From: Rothia sp. (in: high G+C Gram-positive bacteria)
Lineage (GTDB): Bacteria; Actinomycetota; Actinomycetes; Actinomycetales; Micrococcaceae
Direction: 5' to 3'
DNA: 64,000 nt
NCBI GenBank assembly: GCA_030530925.1
Contig: JAUMUA010000002.1
Coordinates: 1 to 64,000, forward strand
Below are positions 60,754 to 64,000 of the stretch, piece after piece. The notes under the pieces are model-generated. The model was not told where the DNA came from. It saw nothing but the letters and a program-made list of their open reading frames with translations, and did not search any database. Every line of letters starts with the position of its first letter. Positions within the stretch are counted from its first letter, which is position 1. Both the position numbers and the translations under genes were made by a program.

Positions 60754-61224
60754 TTTAGAGAGAATCAACCCATATCGGCAGAATTCTTTGTATGAATCGG
60801 CAACTTCGAGAGGCAACAGACGGTGCGACACGCCATAGAAATATTTTTTCGTTACTAATTTGTTATCAAAATCGGGGTCTCTACCTCTGGCTTTCGAACA
60901 TATCTTAAGAGATAAATTTCCCCTCAAACTTTATTAATAGGTACGTACCAAAAATGAAGCGGACGATTCAGGTATAAAGATTGAGTTTGCCGAGTATAGG
61001 TTTCCCGCGGGGTGAAAATCGCATAACTAACTTTAAAAAATACGTGCAATGGAAAGCATTTACTAGGTCAGATTTGCTAGAAAAGAAAACTTCAGTGACC
61101 CAATTTTTCACCTATTGAACAGGAATATGATGCTTGAGTGTGTGAATCTCGTTCAAAAACTCGGTGAACTTTATATTCTTCTTTTAAAAAAGATTTAGAT
61201 TTGAAATATTATATCAATAGTATC

Positions 61225-61268
61225 TATGTTCGATATCTTTGGAATATCGATTTATTTTTTCGAACATA
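61225..61268. promoter_or_regulatory. Nested inverted repeats upstream of the CAP/LGFP gene
   Basis: TATGTTCGA (61225-61233) is matched by TCGAACATA (61260-61268), and inside them CGATAT (61231-61236) by ATATCG (61244-61249). The half-sites resemble those of LexA, but their order and spacing are wrong for an SOS box. Confidence 0.4.
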
Positions 61269-61278
61269 AACTCATCAC

Positions 61279-61308
61279 AGTTAGGTCACGATTCTATAAA
61301 GTTAGGTC
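61279..61308 (+). promoter_or_regulatory. Direct repeats around a -10-like hexamer
   Basis: AGTTAGGTC occurs at 61279-61287 and 61300-61308, exactly 21 bases apart (two helical turns), with TATAAA at 61295-61300 between. This suggests binding of a regulator at the promoter of the CAP/LGFP gene. Confidence 0.4.
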
Positions 61309-61356
61309 TGCATATCGACTTAAAACTCACACAGAACTAACCCGGAGAATCATCGA

Positions 61357-62475
61357 ATGGCACAGGCTTTCCCCTCAATTATCTCTCAGCTTGCCCCCTC
61401 ACGCCGCCAGTTGGGCTTCGCGGCACTTGCCGGTCTTGGCACGCTCTCAGTAGGTGCAGCGGCGCATGCATCTGCCAGCAATATTCGCTCTGTAAGCGCT
61501 CAATACCGCGCAGCTGACCAACAACGTTTGTTGAATTTAGTTAATGAATTTCGCGCTCAAAACGGTTTGGGTAAGTTGCGTCACTCGGCAACTGTTGCCA
61601 CGGTGATGGAAGGGGAAGCGCGCCGTCAATTCTACGAAAACGCTTTTTCGCACAGCACCCAATTTCTCAATGATTCCCGTGTTCAGGGTTACTCCTTTGC
61701 CCGCGAAGTTATTGCGTTGACTTATAACGATGACATCAACGAGCTTTTGTCATTTTGGAAGAGCTCTCCAGCTCATCGCGCTGCAGTTCTTGCTCCTGAA
61801 GCTGATACCTGCGGAATCGGGTTGTGCTACGGCAACGGTGTGGGTTTGCCCTGGCGTATTTTGGGCAACATGGCAATTTACCGTTACGGCAATGGTGGTC
61901 CCTCAGATATTCGCAACTCGGTGACTGAAGCAACCGCTTCTACTGCATCATTTAGCATCAAGGGCGGCATCGGTGCGCGTTATTACTCCGACGGTGGTGC
62001 GGAGCGCTACGGTGAACCTGTCATGAATGAAAAAGGTGGACTTCTCTACGGGGGTGCCTACCAAATATTTGAACGATCAGATGCCTCTTTCAAGATGATG
62101 TGGGTGAGTGACTTTGGGGCGCAGCCTATTTATCAAGAAGGCGCTATTGGGGGTTTTTGGATGAGGCAGGGTCATGAAAACGGCCTGGGTTACCCCGTAT
62201 GTGCTGAGCAGGGTGGTTTGGTGGGCGGCGGCGCTTACCAAATCTTCCAGAAGGGCAATGCTCGCCACAGCGTGTTGTGGAGCCCCACTTCCGGTGTCAA
62301 TGCGGTCAATGATCGCGGTGCGATTGGTGTTATGTGGCACGCAAACGGTGCTGAAAACACTTACGGTTACCCCACCACCGGCGAGTACAAAGACGGCATC
62401 TATGTGCGTCAGAACTTCAGCAACAACACCGTGATTTCATGGAATTCTCTTACCGGTCGCGTGAGCGTTCGGTAA
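61357..62475 (+). CDS. Exported CAP-domain protein with three LGFP repeats
   Basis: A 372-residue surface protein. The N-terminus has a twin-arginine motif (SRRQLGFAALAGLGTL) and an Ala-rich stretch ending near AHASA, so Tat export and cleavage are likely. A CAP (SCP/PR1) domain spans about residues 55-175 (LLNLVNEFRAQNGLGKLRHS; AFSHST; FWKSSPAHRAAVLAPEADTCGIGLCYG). Three LGFP repeats follow at about 205-250, 258-305 and 312-355, each with a core like GAIGxxW and GxPV; such repeats bind the actinobacterial cell wall. Start ATG 61357 has GGAG about 9 bases upstream. It may act in host contact or wall remodelling. Confidence 0.9.
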   Translation: MAQAFPSIISQLAPSRRQLGFAALAGLGTLSVGAAAHASASNIRSVSAQYRAADQQRLLNLVNEFRAQNGLGKLRHSATVATVMEGEARRQFYENAFSHSTQFLNDSRVQGYSFAREVIALTYNDDINELLSFWKSSPAHRAAVLAPEADTCGIGLCYGNGVGLPWRILGNMAIYRYGNGGPSDIRNSVTEATASTASFSIKGGIGARYYSDGGAERYGEPVMNEKGGLLYGGAYQIFERSDASFKMMWVSDFGAQPIYQEGAIGGFWMRQGHENGLGYPVCAEQGGLVGGGAYQIFQKGNARHSVLWSPTSGVNAVNDRGAIGVMWHANGAENTYGYPTTGEYKDGIYVRQNFSNNTVISWNSLTGRVSVR

Positions 62476-62491
62476 CCTTCAAAACTTTGTC

Positions 62492-63913
62492 TCAGTGGCG
62501 GTCGGCAACGGCCGCCACTGACGCGTCCAGGGTGTTTTTTGCCGCAGCGGTATCGGTAACGTCATTAGTGATGAACGAGTACACCAGGGTTTGCCCATTG
62601 GCGTTTTGGGTGTAACCGGTCAGCGAAATAACCTTGTTGAGAGTTCCCGTTTTTGCGCGTGCGTAGCCGCGAGCTGCTTCTTCGTTTGAATCGTCAAAGC
62701 GTGATTCTAAGGTGCCGCTACCGCCGGCCACGGGAAAGCCTGCAAGGGCGGCGCTTTCACCGTCCTGACCTGCCACCATGGCACTCGTAATTTGAGTGAG
62801 GGTGGTGTTGGTGACCTGGTTATCCATAGAAAGCCCGCACAAATCTGTTTGCGCCAGCCCTTCGGTAGAAATGCCGTTCTGTTCTAAAGTTTCGCGCACC
62901 AATTTCTTGGCGGCGTCCTCAGAGCCTTGCCGCCCTGCGGCTACGGCGGCGTTGCGCCCGAGCACTTCGGCAAGCATGTTATCTGATTCTTGCATCATGT
63001 AGGCGGCTTGTTCTGCAACCGTTGCAGATTCCACCGCTCCGATTGTTTTAGCTGATGAATCGGCAGTTTTATTGCCACCCACCTCAAAGGTGAGTCCCTT
63101 TTGAGCGCCCAGATTGTTGAGCTCTTGCACTAAATACTTTTGTACTTGCCCCGCAGGGTCGGTGGGACGCTCGGTGGTGGAGCGCCCGTCGGCACCTGGG
63201 GAGTAGTGCGAGTAGAACGCTACGGGGGCAAGGTTATTTACAAAGCCTGCGGCAATATCTTCAGGATCCCACGCGCTATTTTTGGCGGGGCCCGAATACA
63301 TAGAGGTATCAACGTTCACCGTGAATTTTTTGGTGGACGTGTTCGCTAGAGAATCCACGGTTTTTTGAGCGAGCGTGCGCAAACCAGCGTGGCCCACGGT
63401 GAGCGAGTCGTTTGATTCGCCGGTTCCCAAGAGGGTGTCGCCGCCGCCTACCAAGGTGAGCTGATCGTCATGTTGCGTAACTTTAGTGGTGTATCGCGCC
63501 GAAGGGTCGCTGACTTTAAACAGCGTATAGTCCGTCAAAATTTTGAAATTTGAGGCGGGGACGCGCGGGGTATCTGCTGCACTGGCAAAGAGAACCTGCC
63601 CGCTCTGGGCATCGATGACTTTGCCCGAGATATTACCTGCCGAGAAGCCCTGCGCAATGGTGTTCAGCGACTGCTCTAGCTCTTTGGGGTCGGTGCTGCC
63701 GGTGGTTTCAGGGGTACTGGGGGCAACCGCTGCGGGAACGGAGAACGAGGACTTGGCACCGTCCTTGAGTTCTTGCGCGTGCATAAACTGCGGTACAGCC
63801 CAGACGCCGGTTCCCGCGCATCCTAACGCTAATACCGCCGTAATAATCCACGGCTTTTTAGAAGAGCCGCGCGAATCGCTCTGAGAGCGAGCAGAGGAGC
63901 GTGCAGAAGACAA
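62492..63913 (-). CDS. dacB: D-alanyl-D-alanine carboxypeptidase/endopeptidase (PBP4/DacB type)
   Basis: A 473-residue penicillin-binding protein of the S13 peptidase family that trims peptidoglycan stem peptides outside the cell. A positively charged N-terminus and one helix (WIITAVLALGCAGTGVWAVP) anchor or export it. The three active-site motifs are SNFK (Ser121, Lys124), the SDN in QESDNMLAEVLGRN and KTG in RAKTGTLNKVISLTGY. The start is TTG 63913, since GGAGG lies 9 bases upstream. It converges on the CAP/LGFP gene with 16 bases between. In other actinobacteria dacB is followed by tilS; nothing of that kind follows here. Confidence 0.93.
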   Translation of the reverse strand: MSSARSSARSQSDSRGSSKKPWIITAVLALGCAGTGVWAVPQFMHAQELKDGAKSSFSVPAAVAPSTPETTGSTDPKELEQSLNTIAQGFSAGNISGKVIDAQSGQVLFASAADTPRVPASNFKILTDYTLFKVSDPSARYTTKVTQHDDQLTLVGGGDTLLGTGESNDSLTVGHAGLRTLAQKTVDSLANTSTKKFTVNVDTSMYSGPAKNSAWDPEDIAAGFVNNLAPVAFYSHYSPGADGRSTTERPTDPAGQVQKYLVQELNNLGAQKGLTFEVGGNKTADSSAKTIGAVESATVAEQAAYMMQESDNMLAEVLGRNAAVAAGRQGSEDAAKKLVRETLEQNGISTEGLAQTDLCGLSMDNQVTNTTLTQITSAMVAGQDGESAALAGFPVAGGSGTLESRFDDSNEEAARGYARAKTGTLNKVISLTGYTQNANGQTLVYSFITNDVTDTAAAKNTLDASVAAVADRH

Positions 63914-64000
63914 CGGGGGTAACCTCCCAAAGCGTTAAATCAGCCATAAAACTGCGAGGAATAAAGGGTACTGCGTTAGACTGTACACCGAATGTAAAGA
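63914..64000. other. Upstream region of dacB at the window edge
   Basis: The last 87 bases hold the ribosome site of dacB and probably its promoter. No further gene is visible before the edge. Confidence 0.4.

Larger units (their letters stand above)
60754..61356. other. AT-rich intergenic region upstream of the CAP/LGFP gene
   Basis: About 600 bases, markedly richer in A and T than the genes around, without a credible reading frame. It holds nested inverted repeats at 61225-61268 and a pair of direct repeats at 61279-61308 described separately. It serves both divergent genes. Confidence 0.5.

Noticed and set aside
61225..61268. Possible LexA (SOS) box from GTTCGA and TCGAAC half-sites
   Set aside because: The actinobacterial box is TCGAAC-n4-GTTCGA; here the order is reversed and the spacing is about 26 bases.

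Overview
The window reads as chromosome of a moderate-GC member of the Actinomycetota, most like the Micrococcaceae and in particular a Rothia-type oral or respiratory bacterium. This is an inference from gene content: a long-form glyceraldehyde-3-phosphate dehydrogenase, DUF3151 near class II fructose-bisphosphate aldolase, an MrpA-MrpB fusion, LGFP-repeat surface proteins, the RecB-like/helicase fusion, and many apparently leaderless genes. No rRNA, tRNA, CRISPR array, complete insertion sequence or phage was recognised. Almost everything is single-copy housekeeping or accessory metabolism.

Layout. 0-3.4 kb: the end of a Pel-like exopolysaccharide operon (membrane protein, PelF-type glycosyltransferase, putative glycoside hydrolase). 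3.4-8.5 kb: a 3-hydroxyisobutyryl-CoA hydrolase-like gene, then DUF6457-fdhD and a YdeP-type molybdopterin oxidoreductase, separated by a 421-bp element bounded by 41-bp inverted repeats. 8.6-16 kb: long GAPDH, PfkB kinase, a YbhB-like protein, a HAD phosphatase, a GNAT acetyltransferase, a glycerophosphodiesterase and a uracil permease. 16.2-23.1 kb: a complete mrpA(B)CDEFG Na+/H+ antiporter operon. 23.1-26.9 kb: an SsuABC/TauABC-type importer with an acyl-CoA dehydrogenase-like flavoprotein. 27-31 kb: DUF4242 protein, succinate-semialdehyde-type dehydrogenase and a POT peptide transporter. 31.2-34.1 kb: a small membrane protein, rhodanese, pabB and a DoxX-like protein. 34.2-36.4 kb: a GntR/YtrA-type regulator with an ABC exporter, bracketed by two near-identical palindromic repeats. 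36.6-42.5 kb: pyrE, a TrmH-family methyltransferase, an MFS transporter, fba, a wrecked fic gene and DUF3151. 42.5-51 kb: pheA, a diacylglycerol-kinase-like gene, serS, flavohemoprotein, an FMN-binding glutamate-synthase-like protein and a HAD phosphatase. 51.2-55.1 kb: an OpuC-type compatible-solute importer. 55.1-64 kb: a DCC/DUF393 protein, two little-known genes, a 1,252-residue nuclease-helicase, a CAP/LGFP surface protein and a DacB-type D,D-carboxypeptidase.

The parts fit a surface-living bacterium that handles osmotic and sodium stress (Mrp, OpuC), nitric oxide (flavohemoprotein) and peptide or organosulfur nutrition (POT, Ssu-like), with exopolysaccharide and cell-wall proteins at both ends of the window.

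The points that most deserve a second look are: the 421-bp inverted-repeat element; the three-copy 60-bp palindromic repeat and its bracketing of the GntR-ABC cassette; the fic pseudogene behind two perfect inverted repeats, lodged between fba and DUF3151; oppositely charged tails on Mrp subunits; and a recurrent -10-hexamer-to-start arrangement that predicts many leaderless mRNAs. No wholly new system is proven here.
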